The notes below the pieces were generated by a model. That model ran no database searches. It saw only the letters and a program-made list of their open reading frames with translations, and was not told the DNA's origin. Shown here piece by piece: positions 42,570 to 52,093 of a DNA stretch of 64,000 bases (positions within the stretch are counted from its first letter, which is position 1; the number at the start of each line of letters is the position of its first letter). The position numbers were made by a program, and so were the translations under genes. This DNA comes from Psychrobacillus soli (GTDB lineage Bacteria > Bacillota > Bacilli > Bacillales_A > Planococcaceae), in assembly GCF_006861775.1 (NCBI RefSeq), contig NZ_VDGG01000003.1, positions 1 through 64,000 on the forward strand, in the 5' to 3' direction.

Positions 42570-42799
42570 CTTATGCAATAAGCCACGCAAGCTTCCGAAT
42601 ACTATCTAATTCGTAATAGAATATCCAATGATCTTCTATTACAAGAATAAAGTTCTCCCGTTAATCCACTCACATACATTAACTTTAAGTTTTCCAACAT
42701 TATTTTACTGAAAATGAATGATAATAAATAAAATATTTTTCCGTGAATCATAGTTGCAACGAAATGACAGTTAATTATTATTAATAGAAATATTTTAAA
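42570..42799. other. AT-rich spacer upstream of the sugar-acid operon
   Basis: About 230 bp without any credible open frame or RNA structure. The control elements of the next operon lie beyond it, between 42800 and 42866. Confidence 0.5.
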
Positions 42800-42866
42800 T
42801 AAATCGATTGATTTTGAAAATGCTTTCATTTATACTTTTACTAAATCGGTTTTCTAAATCGATTTA
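42800..42866 (+). promoter_or_regulatory. Promoter with cre-like site and three LacI-type operators
   Basis: -35 TTGATT (42808-42813) and -10 TATACT (42831-42836) are spaced 17 bp. Between them TGAAAATGCTTTCA (42815-42828) matches the CcpA cre consensus except one base. TAAATCGATT (42800-42809) overlaps the -35. TAAATCGGTTT (42842-42852) and TAAATCGATTTA (42855-42866) lie at and after the start site. The repeats centre on the palindrome AAATCGATTT, expected for a LacI-family repressor. The layout predicts induction by substrate and repression by preferred sugars. Confidence 0.65.
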
Positions 42867-42890
42867 TGAAATTTTAAGAAGGGGATTGCT

Positions 42891-43895
42891 ATGAATAAAG
42901 TAACAATGGCTGATGTCGCACAGAAAGCTGGTGTGTCTAAAAGCACTGTATCTCAATTTATAAATAACAGGTTTCAATATATGGCAGACTCCACCCAGGA
43001 GAGAATTCGAGATGTGATAAATGAACTAGGTTATATTCCTAACTTTACAGCAAAAAGCTTAAAGCAAAAGAAATCTGCAACAATTGGAGTTATTGTTGCA
43101 AACATTTTACATAATTTTTCTACTGAAATTATTCGTTCCATAGAAGATGAATGTGGGTTCAATAATTTTCATTTATTTGTGTGTAATGCTGATGACGACC
43201 CTGACAAAGAACGAGATTATATTGATATGTTAGTCGCTAAGCAAGTAGATGGTTTAATTATTTTCCCGACGAATGGAAATGTAGATTTATATCAACGGTT
43301 AAAGCTAGCGAATTTCCCAATTATTTTTGTCGATAGAAAGATTGATGAACCTTTGTATCCAACAATTTTACTAGACAATAAAAAAGCTGCTGAACTTGCA
43401 GTAGAATCGATTCTGCAAAAAAATAGAAAAGACATTGCTTTAGTAGCTACTTCCATCATTCGAAACGTGACTCCACGTGTGGAGCGTATAAATGGATTTA
43501 AAGAAGCACTATTGGATAATGGCATTGAGCCAAATTTGGATTGGATCATTGCAGTAGATAGAGAGAATATAAAAAGTCAACTTGAGAAGGTTTGGTCTTC
43601 GAATATTCGCCCGAAAGCATTTTTCGCTACAAATGATTTGTCTTTAATAGAGTTACTGAAATTCATAAGAGAAAATAATATTCAAATTCCACAAGATGTA
43701 AGCGTTATAGCGATAGATGATTCGCCATTTTTAGAAATATCGAATCCACCAGTAACTGTCATTAAACAGCCTACATTTGAAATGGGAAAAGAAGCAGTAA
43801 GAAAACTGTTGCTACTGATGACAGAAGAAAGTTTAGAAAATACATATGATATTAAACGTTATGCCCCGACTTTGATTGAACGGAAGTCATTATAA
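42891..43895 (+). CDS. LacI family regulator, KdgR-like
   Basis: 334 residues. The N-terminal HTH MADVAQKAGVSKSTVSQFIN with hinge LGYIPNFTAKSLKQKKS is followed by a periplasmic-binding-like effector domain (about 60-330) ending YAPTLIERKSL, as KdgR-type regulators do. It probably represses its own operon by binding the AAATCGATTT palindromes 25-90 bp upstream and is released by KDG or a related acid (inference). AAGGGG precedes the ATG. Confidence 0.88.
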   Translation: MNKVTMADVAQKAGVSKSTVSQFINNRFQYMADSTQERIRDVINELGYIPNFTAKSLKQKKSATIGVIVANILHNFSTEIIRSIEDECGFNNFHLFVCNADDDPDKERDYIDMLVAKQVDGLIIFPTNGNVDLYQRLKLANFPIIFVDRKIDEPLYPTILLDNKKAAELAVESILQKNRKDIALVATSIIRNVTPRVERINGFKEALLDNGIEPNLDWIIAVDRENIKSQLEKVWSSNIRPKAFFATNDLSLIELLKFIRENNIQIPQDVSVIAIDDSPFLEISNPPVTVIKQPTFEMGKEAVRKLLLLMTEESLENTYDIKRYAPTLIERKSL

Positions 43896-43913
43896 CAGCA
43901 AGGAGAATGGTGA

Positions 43914-44870
43914 ATGTCAACTAACTTTCAAGTATTAACTATAGGGGATGCCATGATTACAATGAACCCTGTTACAACAGGACCACTTCGTTATGTTACT
44001 CATTTTGAACGAAAATTAGGTGGTGCAGAACTAAACTTTGCGATCGGCTGTGCAAGATTGGGTCTGAATGCCAAATGGGTTAGCCGATTGGGAAAGGATG
44101 AGTTTGGCCGTGTTATTTATAATTTCGCAAAAGGGGAAGGCGTGGATGTATCTGAAGTAGAGTTTGTAGAGAATCACCCAACTTCCGTGAACTTTAAAGA
44201 AATTAGCGAATCCGGTGCAGGCAAAACATTTTACTATCGACATCATTCGCCTATATTAACACTCAAACCATCGGATATTCATGATGATATTTTAAGTGGA
44301 GTAAGCTTAGTCCACATCACGGGCGTTTTCTTAGCTATTGATGATGTGAATTTCTCAATTGCAGAGCGAATTTTACAACTTGCAAAATCAAAAGGAATTC
44401 CTGTTTCATTCGATCCAAATATTCGTTTAAAGTTGTGGACGATTGAAGAAGCGAGAGAAACCTATAAAAAAATATTTCCGTATGTAAATATACTGCTAAC
44501 TGGACTGGATGAAATTAGACTAATTACAGGTTTCGATTCAACTGTAGATTTAGAAAAGTTCGCAAAAAACTATGAGATAAATAGTTTAGTAATAAAAGAC
44601 GGAGAAAAAGGTTCCAAAGTGTACCAGGACGGTAAATGGACTGAGGCGAAAGCATTCAAAGTTCGAGCAATTGACACTGTAGGTGCTGGGGATGGTTTTG
44701 ATGCAGGATTTGTATATGGTTATCTCCATAATTATTCACTTGAGGAAACATTGCAGTTTGCAAATGGTGTAGGAGCTCTTGTCACCACGGTTTCCGGTGA
44801 CAATGAAGGACTTCCTTATTTAGAAGAAGTAAATGCTTTTATTCATAATGAAAACATAGTTGAAAGGTGA
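43914..44870 (+). CDS. kdgK: 2-keto-3-deoxygluconate kinase (PfkB family)
   Basis: 318 residues, ribokinase/PfkB fold. Early GDAMITMNP and ERKLGGAELNFAIGCARLGL carry the substrate motif; the second signature DTVGAGDGFDAGFVYGY (about 252-268) holds the catalytic Asp and anion hole. The product phosphorylates KDG to KDPG, which suits the aldolase encoded in the same operon. Its end overlaps the next gene's leader. AAGGAG lies 9 bases upstream of the ATG. Confidence 0.85.
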   Translation: MSTNFQVLTIGDAMITMNPVTTGPLRYVTHFERKLGGAELNFAIGCARLGLNAKWVSRLGKDEFGRVIYNFAKGEGVDVSEVEFVENHPTSVNFKEISESGAGKTFYYRHHSPILTLKPSDIHDDILSGVSLVHITGVFLAIDDVNFSIAERILQLAKSKGIPVSFDPNIRLKLWTIEEARETYKKIFPYVNILLTGLDEIRLITGFDSTVDLEKFAKNYEINSLVIKDGEKGSKVYQDGKWTEAKAFKVRAIDTVGAGDGFDAGFVYGYLHNYSLEETLQFANGVGALVTTVSGDNEGLPYLEEVNAFIHNENIVER

Positions 44871-44874
44871 TTGT

Positions 44875-45411
44875 ATGAATACAATTTCAACCATTCTTGG
44901 AGAGATAAGCACGGTTTGTGCCAATATAAATGACAAGGAATACAATCACCTTGTGGAAATTTTCCAAAGCAATAATCGCTTTTTCTTCAGTGGAGAGGGA
45001 AGATCAGGGCTCATTGCTAAAGCAATAGCTATGAGACTGATGCATAGTGGAAAGACAGTATTTGTTATTGGGGAGACGACAACACCGGCTATTGAGAAAT
45101 CGGATGTGTTGATTGTAGTTTCTGGTTCTGGGAAGACACCAAATACCTTAAATATTTTAGAAAGCGCTTCAAAAGTTGAAGCATTAATCTTTCTAATCAC
45201 CACTAACAGAGATGTACTGGAATTATATAGTGGGCTGCTCGTACACGCCGCAACAAAGTATCGATTGCCAGGTGAACCAGATACGATTCAACCTTTAGGA
45301 AATCAATTTGATCAAGCAGCACATCTAGTTTTAGATGCAGCGATTATTGACAGTTTTAATAATGGACAGTCTAACGACACTATGAAAAGTAAACATAGCA
45401 ATTTGGAATAG
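44875..45411 (+). CDS. hxlB: SIS-domain sugar phosphate isomerase, 6-phospho-3-hexuloisomerase-like
   Basis: About 178 residues from ATG 44875 (AAAGGTGATTGT before it; TTG 44860 disfavoured). SIS fold with [38 protein letters not shown] and the C-terminal [17 protein letters not shown] typical of HxlB/PHI. The enzyme interconverts 3-hexulose-6-phosphate and fructose-6-phosphate. Its usual partner, a hexulose-phosphate-synthase-like protein, is encoded at the far end of this operon. Its role may be in handling a hexulose phosphate made from the sugar acid. Confidence 0.8.
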   Translation: MNTISTILGEISTVCANINDKEYNHLVEIFQSNNRFFFSGEGRSGLIAKAIAMRLMHSGKTVFVIGETTTPAIEKSDVLIVVSGSGKTPNTLNILESASKVEALIFLITTNRDVLELYSGLLVHAATKYRLPGEPDTIQPLGNQFDQAAHLVLDAAIIDSFNNGQSNDTMKSKHSNLE

Positions 45412-45421
45412 GGGGTCTACC

Positions 45422-46432
45422 ATGTCGACAGTTACGATCAAACAGGAGGATGCTAAACAGTTGGCCATTAACAAATTAGTGGCTGCTGGATTAGTGGAGG
45501 AACACGCAGAAAAAGTAGCAGAAGTTCTTATTCATGCAGACTTACGCAATGTTAACTCACATGGTGTTTTGAGAACAGAGCATTATGTAAATCGTATAAA
45601 AGCAGGAGGAATAAATCCAACTGCAAACATTTCATTTAACCAAACAGGAACTGTAACGGGTGTTGTTGACGGGGACGATGGTTTAGGTCATGTCATTGGA
45701 GATATCGCGATGGACCATGCGATTCAAATGGCGAAAGAGAATGGCGTTGGTATGGTAACGGCTATGAACAGTAGTCATTGTGGTGCACTAAGTTACTTTG
45801 TCCAAAAAGCAGCAGAGTCGAATTTAATTGGAATAGCGATGACACACACAGATAAAATTGTCGTTCCATTCGGTGGAAAAACATCCTTCTTAGGAACAAA
45901 TCCAATTGCTTATGGAATTCCTGCGAAAACACATAAACCATTCATCTTGGACATGGCAACATCGACAGTCGCACTTGGCAAAGTGTTACAGCACAAAGAA
46001 GAAGGAAAATCTATTCCAGAAGGTTGGGGTGTCGATGCAGAAGGGAAAGCCGTCACCAACCCAGCTGAAGTAGTCTCTTTAACACCTTTTGGAGGTCCAA
46101 AAGGATATGGACTATCTCTAATAGTTGATGTTTTTTCTGGTCTACTTGCAGGTGCAGCATTTGGTCCACATATCGGGAAAATGTACGATGATTTAGATAA
46201 AAAACGTAAATTGGGTCACTATTTTTGCGCAATCAATCCGGCAAATTTTAATGATTTAGAAACTTTCTTAACTAATATGGATCAAATGATTGATGAGTTA
46301 CATGATTCCGAACCAGCTCCAGGATTCACGAAAGTTTATATACCTGGTGAAATAGAACAATTAAACGAGGAAAACAACCGCAAAAACGGAATTACAATTG
46401 CATCTAGTGTTTACGACTATCTAACTAATTGA
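45422..46432 (+). CDS. Ldh_2 family dehydrogenase (2,3-diketo-L-gulonate reductase/malate dehydrogenase-like)
   Basis: 336 residues. Family motifs are [21 protein letters not shown] (catalytic His), [49 protein letters not shown] and [18 protein letters not shown]. Members reduce 2-keto acids with NAD(P)H (malate, ureidoglycolate, 2,3-diketogulonate, sulfolactate). YiaK-type 2,3-diketo-L-gulonate reductases sit beside a TRAP transporter and a keto-gulonate-phosphate decarboxylase, the arrangement seen here. Substrate is inference. GGGGG lies 9 bases upstream. Confidence 0.8.
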   Translation: MSTVTIKQEDAKQLAINKLVAAGLVEEHAEKVAEVLIHADLRNVNSHGVLRTEHYVNRIKAGGINPTANISFNQTGTVTGVVDGDDGLGHVIGDIAMDHAIQMAKENGVGMVTAMNSSHCGALSYFVQKAAESNLIGIAMTHTDKIVVPFGGKTSFLGTNPIAYGIPAKTHKPFILDMATSTVALGKVLQHKEEGKSIPEGWGVDAEGKAVTNPAEVVSLTPFGGPKGYGLSLIVDVFSGLLAGAAFGPHIGKMYDDLDKKRKLGHYFCAINPANFNDLETFLTNMDQMIDELHDSEPAPGFTKVYIPGEIEQLNEENNRKNGITIASSVYDYLTN

Positions 46433-46518
46433 AGAATAGTTGAAGGGGGGGATGTGTTCAAATTAACAGGGGTGTTTTGCAAATCTTATCATATAAAAAA
46501 GAAACGGGGTATAAACAA

Positions 46519-47517
46519 ATGAAAAAAATGAAATTGTTTTCTGGTATTTTAGCAGCATCACTTCTATTAGCAGCTTGTAGTTCGGACGGAGGAAGTTCAA
46601 GTTCCTCGAAAGAAGAAGTAATCAAGTGGAAGTTCGGTCACTTAGCAGATGAAAATCATATTTGGCACAAAACAGCTGAAGAGTTTGCAAGTTTAGTAGA
46701 TGAAAAAACAGATGGACAAATTAAAATATCTATTTTCCCAAATAACTCGCTTGGTGGAGAAACGGATACGATTAATGCAATTGAAGCGGGAACTGCGGAT
46801 ATGGTGATTTCCGGTGAAACGATGCAAAACTGGGCACCAAAAGCAGCACTAATGGCTGTTCCATATGCATTCCGTGATCTTGATCATGTGAAATCAGTAG
46901 TGGAAGGTGAAATTGGGAAAGAGATTGAAGGGGAAATTAAAGAAAAAGTAAAATTAACACCTCTTTACTATCATACTCGTGCACCACGAAATTTAACGTC
47001 AAACGAAAAAATTGAAACACCTGCAGATTTAAAAGGATTTAGTATGCGTGTACCAAACGTACCATTGTTCTTGAAAGTTTGGGAAGCAGCTGGAGCCAAG
47101 CCACAAGTTATGGACTTTAACGAAGTATTTACAGGATTACAACAAGGCGTAATTGGTGGACAAGAAAATCCTGTGGACTTAATCCAAAGTGGTGGATTGT
47201 ATGAAGTGCAAGATTTTGTTAACCGTACCGAGCATGTGTATTCTTGGATTTATGTATTAGTAGGTAATAAACAATTTGAAGCTTTAAACGAAGATCAACA
47301 GACAGCAGTATTAGAGGCTGCAGCAGAAGCACAAAAATTCGGTGATGAGTTATATACAGAAACAATTGAGAGTATTGAAGCGGATTTAAAGGAAAAAGGA
47401 ATGGAATTTGTGGATGTTGATCAAGACGCATTCCGCGAAATCATGTTGCCAGCTATTAAATCTACTCTATCTCCAGAACAATTTGAAATATATGAGAAAA
47501 TATTGAACGCTAAGTAA
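46519..47517 (+). CDS. dctP: TRAP transporter substrate-binding lipoprotein (DctP)
   Basis: About 332 residues from ATG 46519; the open frame begins at TTG 46477 without a ribosome site. Lipoprotein signal with lipobox LLLAACSS. DctP body: WKFGHLADENHIWHKTAEEFASLV, NNSLGGETDTINAIEAGTADM, RAPRNLTSNEKIETPADLKGF-MRVPNVP, and the carboxylate-binding Arg region followed by NEVFTGLQQGVIGGQENPVDLI. It binds a sugar acid or other organic anion outside the membrane and delivers it to DctQM. Sodium-coupled import is expected. Confidence 0.92.
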   Translation: MKKMKLFSGILAASLLLAACSSDGGSSSSSKEEVIKWKFGHLADENHIWHKTAEEFASLVDEKTDGQIKISIFPNNSLGGETDTINAIEAGTADMVISGETMQNWAPKAALMAVPYAFRDLDHVKSVVEGEIGKEIEGEIKEKVKLTPLYYHTRAPRNLTSNEKIETPADLKGFSMRVPNVPLFLKVWEAAGAKPQVMDFNEVFTGLQQGVIGGQENPVDLIQSGGLYEVQDFVNRTEHVYSWIYVLVGNKQFEALNEDQQTAVLEAAAEAQKFGDELYTETIESIEADLKEKGMEFVDVDQDAFREIMLPAIKSTLSPEQFEIYEKILNAK

Positions 47518-47587
47518 CACATGAAGTGGCACTTCTGATGAATGTTGTCAGCTGTGCCTTTCCTATAGAAAGGAAGGGATGTATACC

Positions 47588-48076
47588 ATGGGAAAAATTA
47601 TAGAGCGTATTTTAGGTCTACTTACCGTACTTAGTTTTGCCGGGGTAATTATAACAGTAACAATTCAAATTATGTCGAGGTACTTACCTTATACAGCTAT
47701 ATGGACAGAGGAATTAACACGGTACTTTTTTTTGTATGCAATTTGTTTTGGAGCACCGCTTGCACTATTAAGAAATGAATTTATCAATGTAGACTTAATA
47801 TTGAACCGGATGTCCAATGCATTCCGTCGATATTATGAAATAGTAATATACATAGCCATTCTTTTATTATGCGCAGTTATGATTTATGAAGGTTACAGAT
47901 TTACATTAATCGGTCATAGTCAAACTTCTGCTACTATGCCGTTTCAAATGTCGTTCATTCATGCAGCGATCTTAATCATGTCCATGTTTTTAGCTGTTTA
48001 TTCTGTTGTGAAAATTGTTCATTTGATACGTAATGAACAAGACTATAGTCAAGACTTCGGGGGGGAAGACTCATGA
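47588..48076 (+). CDS. dctQ: TRAP transporter small permease (DctQ)
   Basis: 162 residues with four membrane segments and the family pattern IQIMSRYLPYTAIWTEELTRYFFLYAICFGAPLALLRNEFINVDLI. ATG 47588 is preferred to 47579 because AAGGAAGGG lies 9 bases before it. It overlaps dctM by 4 bp. Confidence 0.9.
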   Translation: MGKIIERILGLLTVLSFAGVIITVTIQIMSRYLPYTAIWTEELTRYFFLYAICFGAPLALLRNEFINVDLILNRMSNAFRRYYEIVIYIAILLLCAVMIYEGYRFTLIGHSQTSATMPFQMSFIHAAILIMSMFLAVYSVVKIVHLIRNEQDYSQDFGGEDS

Positions 48077-49347
48077 TGGCATTATTGCTATTTCTATCTT
48101 TTATCGCGTTAATCTTTCTAGGAGTTCCAGTTGCTTTTAGTTTAGGACTCTCCTCCTTATTTTATTTATTTTTAAATGATATTCCACTTACAATTATTCC
48201 TCAAAAAATGTTTGGTGGATTAAACTCCTTCGTTTTGTTATGTATCCCAGGATTCATATTAGCAGGTAACCTTATGAATGCAGGGGGCATAACCGATCGT
48301 ATTATTCATTTTGCGAATAACTTTATAGGACATATTCGAGGTGGTCTTGGACTAGCGAATGTTGGCTCATCTATGGGATTTGCAGGGATATCAGGTACCG
48401 CCTTGGCAGATGTATCTAGTATTGGTGCAATTTTAATACCGGCGATGAAAAAAGAAGGGTACGGAGCAGGTTTTTCAGCAGCTGTAACGGCATCTTCATC
48501 CACTGTTGGACCAATCATTCCTCCTTCCTTACCAATGATTATTGTAGGGACCCTTGCGTCTGTTTCTATTGGAGACTTATTTTTAGCTGGCGCCTTACCC
48601 GGAATTTTACTAGGACTTGGTTTAATGATTCCTACCTATATTATTTCCGTAAAACGTAATTATCCAAAAGGTGAACGTAAGAGTTTGAAAGAGATTGGAA
48701 AGAGTTTTACAGGTGCATTCTGGGCATTGTTTATGACGGTTATTATTTTGTTTGGTATTTTAGGTGGATATTTCACACCAACAGAAGCTTCTATCATTGC
48801 TGTTTTATATGCATTAGTTGTAGGAATCTTCATATACAAAGAATTGCCAATTAAAAAGATACCATCGCTTATGCTAGATTCGATGACAAGTACAGCTTCT
48901 ATTATGTTGTTAGTTGGGTTTGCGAACCTTTTTGGTTGGATTATGGTTAGTGAACAAATTCCTCAATTAGTAGCAAGTGTAATTTTAGGGATTTCGGATA
49001 ATCCAATTATCGTTATTTTATTAATTAATCTTTTATTGCTGTTTGTAGGAACGTTTATGGAAACTATTGCAGCATTAGTCATACTATTTCCAGTGTTACT
49101 GCCAGTTGCAATGGAAGTTGGAATGGATCCTGTTCAGTTTGGTGTCATGATGGTATTGAACTTAGTTATCGGATTAATCACACCTCCAGTAGGAGTTTGT
49201 TTATTCGTTGCTTCTCAAATTGGTAAAGTTTCCATTGGAAAAACGACGAAGGAATTACTTCCGTTTTTAGGTGTAAGTTTAATTATCCTTTTACTTGTGG
49301 CATTTGTACCGCAAATTACGTTGTATTTACCAAGTCTATTGAAGTAG
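48073..49347 (+). CDS. dctM: TRAP transporter large permease (DctM)
   Basis: 424 residues with about 12 hydrophobic segments. DctM landmarks are FLGVPVAFSLGLSSLFY, MFGGLNSFVLLCIPGFILAGNLM, GLGLANVGSSMGFAGISGTALADVSSIG, SSSTVGPIIPPSLPMIIVG and NLVIGLITPPVGVCLFV. It forms the ion-coupled channel of the TRAP system. ATG 48073 is within the dctQ stop; ATG 48076 is an equal alternative. Confidence 0.93.
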   Translation: MMALLLFLSFIALIFLGVPVAFSLGLSSLFYLFLNDIPLTIIPQKMFGGLNSFVLLCIPGFILAGNLMNAGGITDRIIHFANNFIGHIRGGLGLANVGSSMGFAGISGTALADVSSIGAILIPAMKKEGYGAGFSAAVTASSSTVGPIIPPSLPMIIVGTLASVSIGDLFLAGALPGILLGLGLMIPTYIISVKRNYPKGERKSLKEIGKSFTGAFWALFMTVIILFGILGGYFTPTEASIIAVLYALVVGIFIYKELPIKKIPSLMLDSMTSTASIMLLVGFANLFGWIMVSEQIPQLVASVILGISDNPIIVILLINLLLLFVGTFMETIAALVILFPVLLPVAMEVGMDPVQFGVMMVLNLVIGLITPPVGVCLFVASQIGKVSIGKTTKELLPFLGVSLIILLLVAFVPQITLYLPSLLK

Positions 49348-49356
49348 GTGTATGAA

Positions 49357-50379
49357 ATGATGAAAGCAGTATTAATACCTAAAGCGTTAGAATTACAATT
49401 AATTGATATTGAAAAACCAGCAGTAGTAGGGGATTCGGATGTACTAGTAAAGGTAAAGAGAGTTGGTATATGTGGCTCGGATATGCACATTTATCATGGA
49501 ACGAACCCTCTAGCTACATACCCACGTATCGTTGGGCATGAGGTTACAGGAGAAGTTGTAGCGATTGGTCAGGGAGTAGAAAGTGTTCAGGTCGGTGATC
49601 ATGTGGTAGTAGAGCCAATCAGAACGTGTGGAACATGTTACGCATGTCGAAGTGGTAGACGAAATGTTTGTGAAAAATTATCTGTCTTTGGTGTCCATGA
49701 AGACGGAGGCATGCGTGAGTTTATCGTATTACCTGAAAACCAATTACATATTGTAGACGCTGATTTAGAATGGGATGAGGTTGTTTTAGCAGAGCCGTAT
49801 ACTATTGGAGCGCAAGCTGTTTGGCGTGGTGGAGTTTCTGCAGGAGATACAGTATTAATACAAGGCTGTGGACCTATTGGAATTTGCATTTTGAAAATGG
49901 CTAAAATTAATGGTGCTACCGTAATGATGACAGATTTGAGTGCAGAACGTTTACAGTTTGCTAAAGAGAATGGAGCAGATTTTGTCATCGACGCTGGAAA
50001 AGAGTCTGTAATCGACAAAGTGAACCAAATAACCGATGGAGAAGGGGCAAATGTGGTTATCGATGCTGTATGTTTACCGTCTACATTTGAACTTGGCGTG
50101 AAAGTTGCATCAGTTGCTGGGACTGTAGTGGTGCTTGGATTTGACGAAAGACCTTCTTCCATTGCTCAATTGCCTATTACGAAAAAGGAATTAACAATTG
50201 TTGGATCACGTTTACAAACAAATCAATTTGGTAAAGTGGTCACTTTATTAAACGAACGTAAGCTAAGTCATGATGGACTAATTACTCATCGATTTTCTAT
50301 TAATGATGTACAGGAAGCGTTTAAGTTTGTGGAAGAAAATCCGGATAAAGTTCGAAAAGCGGTTATCGTATTTGAGTGA
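49357..50379 (+). CDS. Zinc-dependent sugar-acid/alcohol dehydrogenase (L-gulonate 5-dehydrogenase-like candidate)
   Basis: 340 residues, MDR family. Catalytic zinc residues are in [13 protein letters not shown] and [12 protein letters not shown]; the structural zinc cluster is [15 protein letters not shown]; the cofactor loop is [13 protein letters not shown]. Among sugar-acid operons, RspB/LgoD-type members oxidise L-gulonate or L-galactonate at C5 to fructuronate or tagaturonate. Because this operon continues with mannonate oxidoreductase and mannonate dehydratase but lacks uronate isomerase, that reaction would provide the entry to fructuronate (inference). TAGGTG precedes ATG 49357; ATG 49360 is also possible. 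Confidence 0.8.
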   Translation: MMKAVLIPKALELQLIDIEKPAVVGDSDVLVKVKRVGICGSDMHIYHGTNPLATYPRIVGHEVTGEVVAIGQGVESVQVGDHVVVEPIRTCGTCYACRSGRRNVCEKLSVFGVHEDGGMREFIVLPENQLHIVDADLEWDEVVLAEPYTIGAQAVWRGGVSAGDTVLIQGCGPIGICILKMAKINGATVMMTDLSAERLQFAKENGADFVIDAGKESVIDKVNQITDGEGANVVIDAVCLPSTFELGVKVASVAGTVVVLGFDERPSSIAQLPITKKELTIVGSRLQTNQFGKVVTLLNERKLSHDGLITHRFSINDVQEAFKFVEENPDKVRKAVIVFE

Positions 50380-50390
50380 GGAGGAATACT

Positions 50391-51023
50391 ATGTTTCCAA
50401 AGTATGAAAGCATAAAAGAAGCTGTAAATGAAAGAGTAGTAGCGGTTGTACGTGGTAGTTCTTTTGAAGAAGCCATTGCCATTTCAAAAGCTGCAATTGC
50501 TGGTGGCATTCGTGCTATTGAAGTAACTTATACAACACCTCAAGTGAGAAAAGTGTTTGAAGCTCTACTAGACGAGAACGCAGTAATTGGTGCTGGAACT
50601 GTTCTAGATTCAGAGACTGCAAGAGATGCTATTTTGAATGGCGCACAGTTCGTCGTTAGTCCTAACTTCGATGAAAAAATCGCTACATTATGTAATCGAT
50701 ATAGTGTTCCGTACTTCCCAGGATGTATGACAATTGCTGAAATGGTAAGGGCAGTTGAAAGCGGCTGCGACATTATTAAGCTGTTTCCAGCGAATCAATT
50801 TGAACCAAGTTTTATTGGTTCTGTAAATGGTCCATTGCCTAATGTACGAGTGATGCCAACAGGAGGTATTTCACTGAAAAATGCTTCGGAATGGATTGAC
50901 GCAGGAGCAGTAGCGGTTGGAATAGGCAGTGATTTAACGAAAGCATATCGTAATGATGGTGTTTCCGCCGTTATGGAACTTGCGAAGAAATATGTAGAAC
51001 TTACAGGAGGTGATCCAAAATGA
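50391..51023 (+). CDS. eda: KDPG / 4-hydroxy-2-oxoglutarate aldolase
   Basis: 210 residues from ATG 50391 behind GAGGAGGAATACT. Class I aldolase barrel with VVAVVRGSSFEEA, AIEVTYTTPQ (Glu), VIGAGTVLDSE, FVVSPNFDEKI, and the Schiff-base Lys in DIIKLFPANQF, then VMPTGGISLKNASEW. It cleaves 2-keto-3-deoxy-6-phosphogluconate to pyruvate and glyceraldehyde-3-phosphate. Its stop overlaps the uxuA start. Confidence 0.92.
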   Translation: MFPKYESIKEAVNERVVAVVRGSSFEEAIAISKAAIAGGIRAIEVTYTTPQVRKVFEALLDENAVIGAGTVLDSETARDAILNGAQFVVSPNFDEKIATLCNRYSVPYFPGCMTIAEMVRAVESGCDIIKLFPANQFEPSFIGSVNGPLPNVRVMPTGGISLKNASEWIDAGAVAVGIGSDLTKAYRNDGVSAVMELAKKYVELTGGDPK

Positions 51024-52081
51024 ATATGACTTTTCGTTGGTATGGTCGTGATAACGATACTGTAACGCTTGATCAAGTAAAACAGATTCCAAATGTGAAA
51101 GGAATCGTTTGGGCACTTCATGCAAAACCCGTGGGGGAAGTTTGGGAGTTAGAAGAGATTCGTTCAGAAGTAGAATATATTCAATCTTTTGGATTCCATG
51201 CGGATGTAGTTGAAAGTGTTAACATTCACGAGTCCATAAAATTAGGTAATTCAGAGCGTGATCAATATATTGAAAAGTATAAAGAAACTATCCGTAACTT
51301 ATCCAAGTTCGGTGTGAAGGTAATTTGTTATAATTTCATGCCAGTATTCGATTGGACAAGAACAGATATGTATCATCCATTGCCAGATGGTTCGACTGCA
51401 TTATTTTATGAGAAGGCGAAAGTAGAAGGATTAGACCCACAAGAGTTAGTCCAAACGGTTTCTGAAGCAAGCGATTTGACATTACCAGGGTGGGAACCAG
51501 AAAAAATGGCTCGTATTGGTGAATTGTTTGAAGCGTATAAAGAAATAGATGAGGAAAGATTATGGGAAAACTTAAGTTATTTCTTGCAAGCTATATTGCC
51601 AGTAGCCGAAGAGTGTGATATTAGAATGGGGATTCATCCGGATGATCCACCTTGGCCAATCTTTGGTTTACCTCGAATTATGACTAGTGAAGCAAGTATT
51701 AAACGATTGTTGTCTATCTCGGATTCAAAATCAAATGGTTTAACGTTTTGTACAGGTTCATTGGGAGCGAATCCATTGAATAATATGGTAGATTTGGCTT
51801 CGAAATATGCACGGTATTCACCTTTTGCTCATATTCGTAATGTGAAAATCTTTGATAATGGTGATTTCATTGAAACGTCTCATTTAACTTCTGATGGATC
51901 AATAGATATCACAAATGTAGTGAAAGAACTATCTTCAATTGAATATGAAGGATATGTACGTCCAGATCATGGGCGTCATTTATGGGGTGAAAAGTGTCGT
52001 CCAGGGTACGGATTATACGATCGAGCTTTAGGAATTATGTATCTTCACGGACTTTGGGACGCTTATAAAGCGAGTAAATAG
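51020..52081 (+). CDS. uxuA: D-mannonate dehydratase
   Basis: 353 residues. UxuA signature stretches MTFRWYGRDNDTVTLDQVKQIP and IVWALHAKPVGEVW open the protein. CYNFMPVFDWTRTD, MGIHPDDPPWPIFGLPRI, FCTGSLGANP, AHIRNVK and YVRPDHGRHLWGE follow and contain the metal-binding His, Cys and Asp residues. It dehydrates D-mannonate to KDG. The ribosome site GGAGGTGATCC is close to ideal. Overlap with eda implies translational coupling. Confidence 0.95.
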   Translation: MNMTFRWYGRDNDTVTLDQVKQIPNVKGIVWALHAKPVGEVWELEEIRSEVEYIQSFGFHADVVESVNIHESIKLGNSERDQYIEKYKETIRNLSKFGVKVICYNFMPVFDWTRTDMYHPLPDGSTALFYEKAKVEGLDPQELVQTVSEASDLTLPGWEPEKMARIGELFEAYKEIDEERLWENLSYFLQAILPVAEECDIRMGIHPDDPPWPIFGLPRIMTSEASIKRLLSISDSKSNGLTFCTGSLGANPLNNMVDLASKYARYSPFAHIRNVKIFDNGDFIETSHLTSDGSIDITNVVKELSSIEYEGYVRPDHGRHLWGEKCRPGYGLYDRALGIMYLHGLWDAYKASK

Positions 52082-52093
52082 GAGGACGATGAA

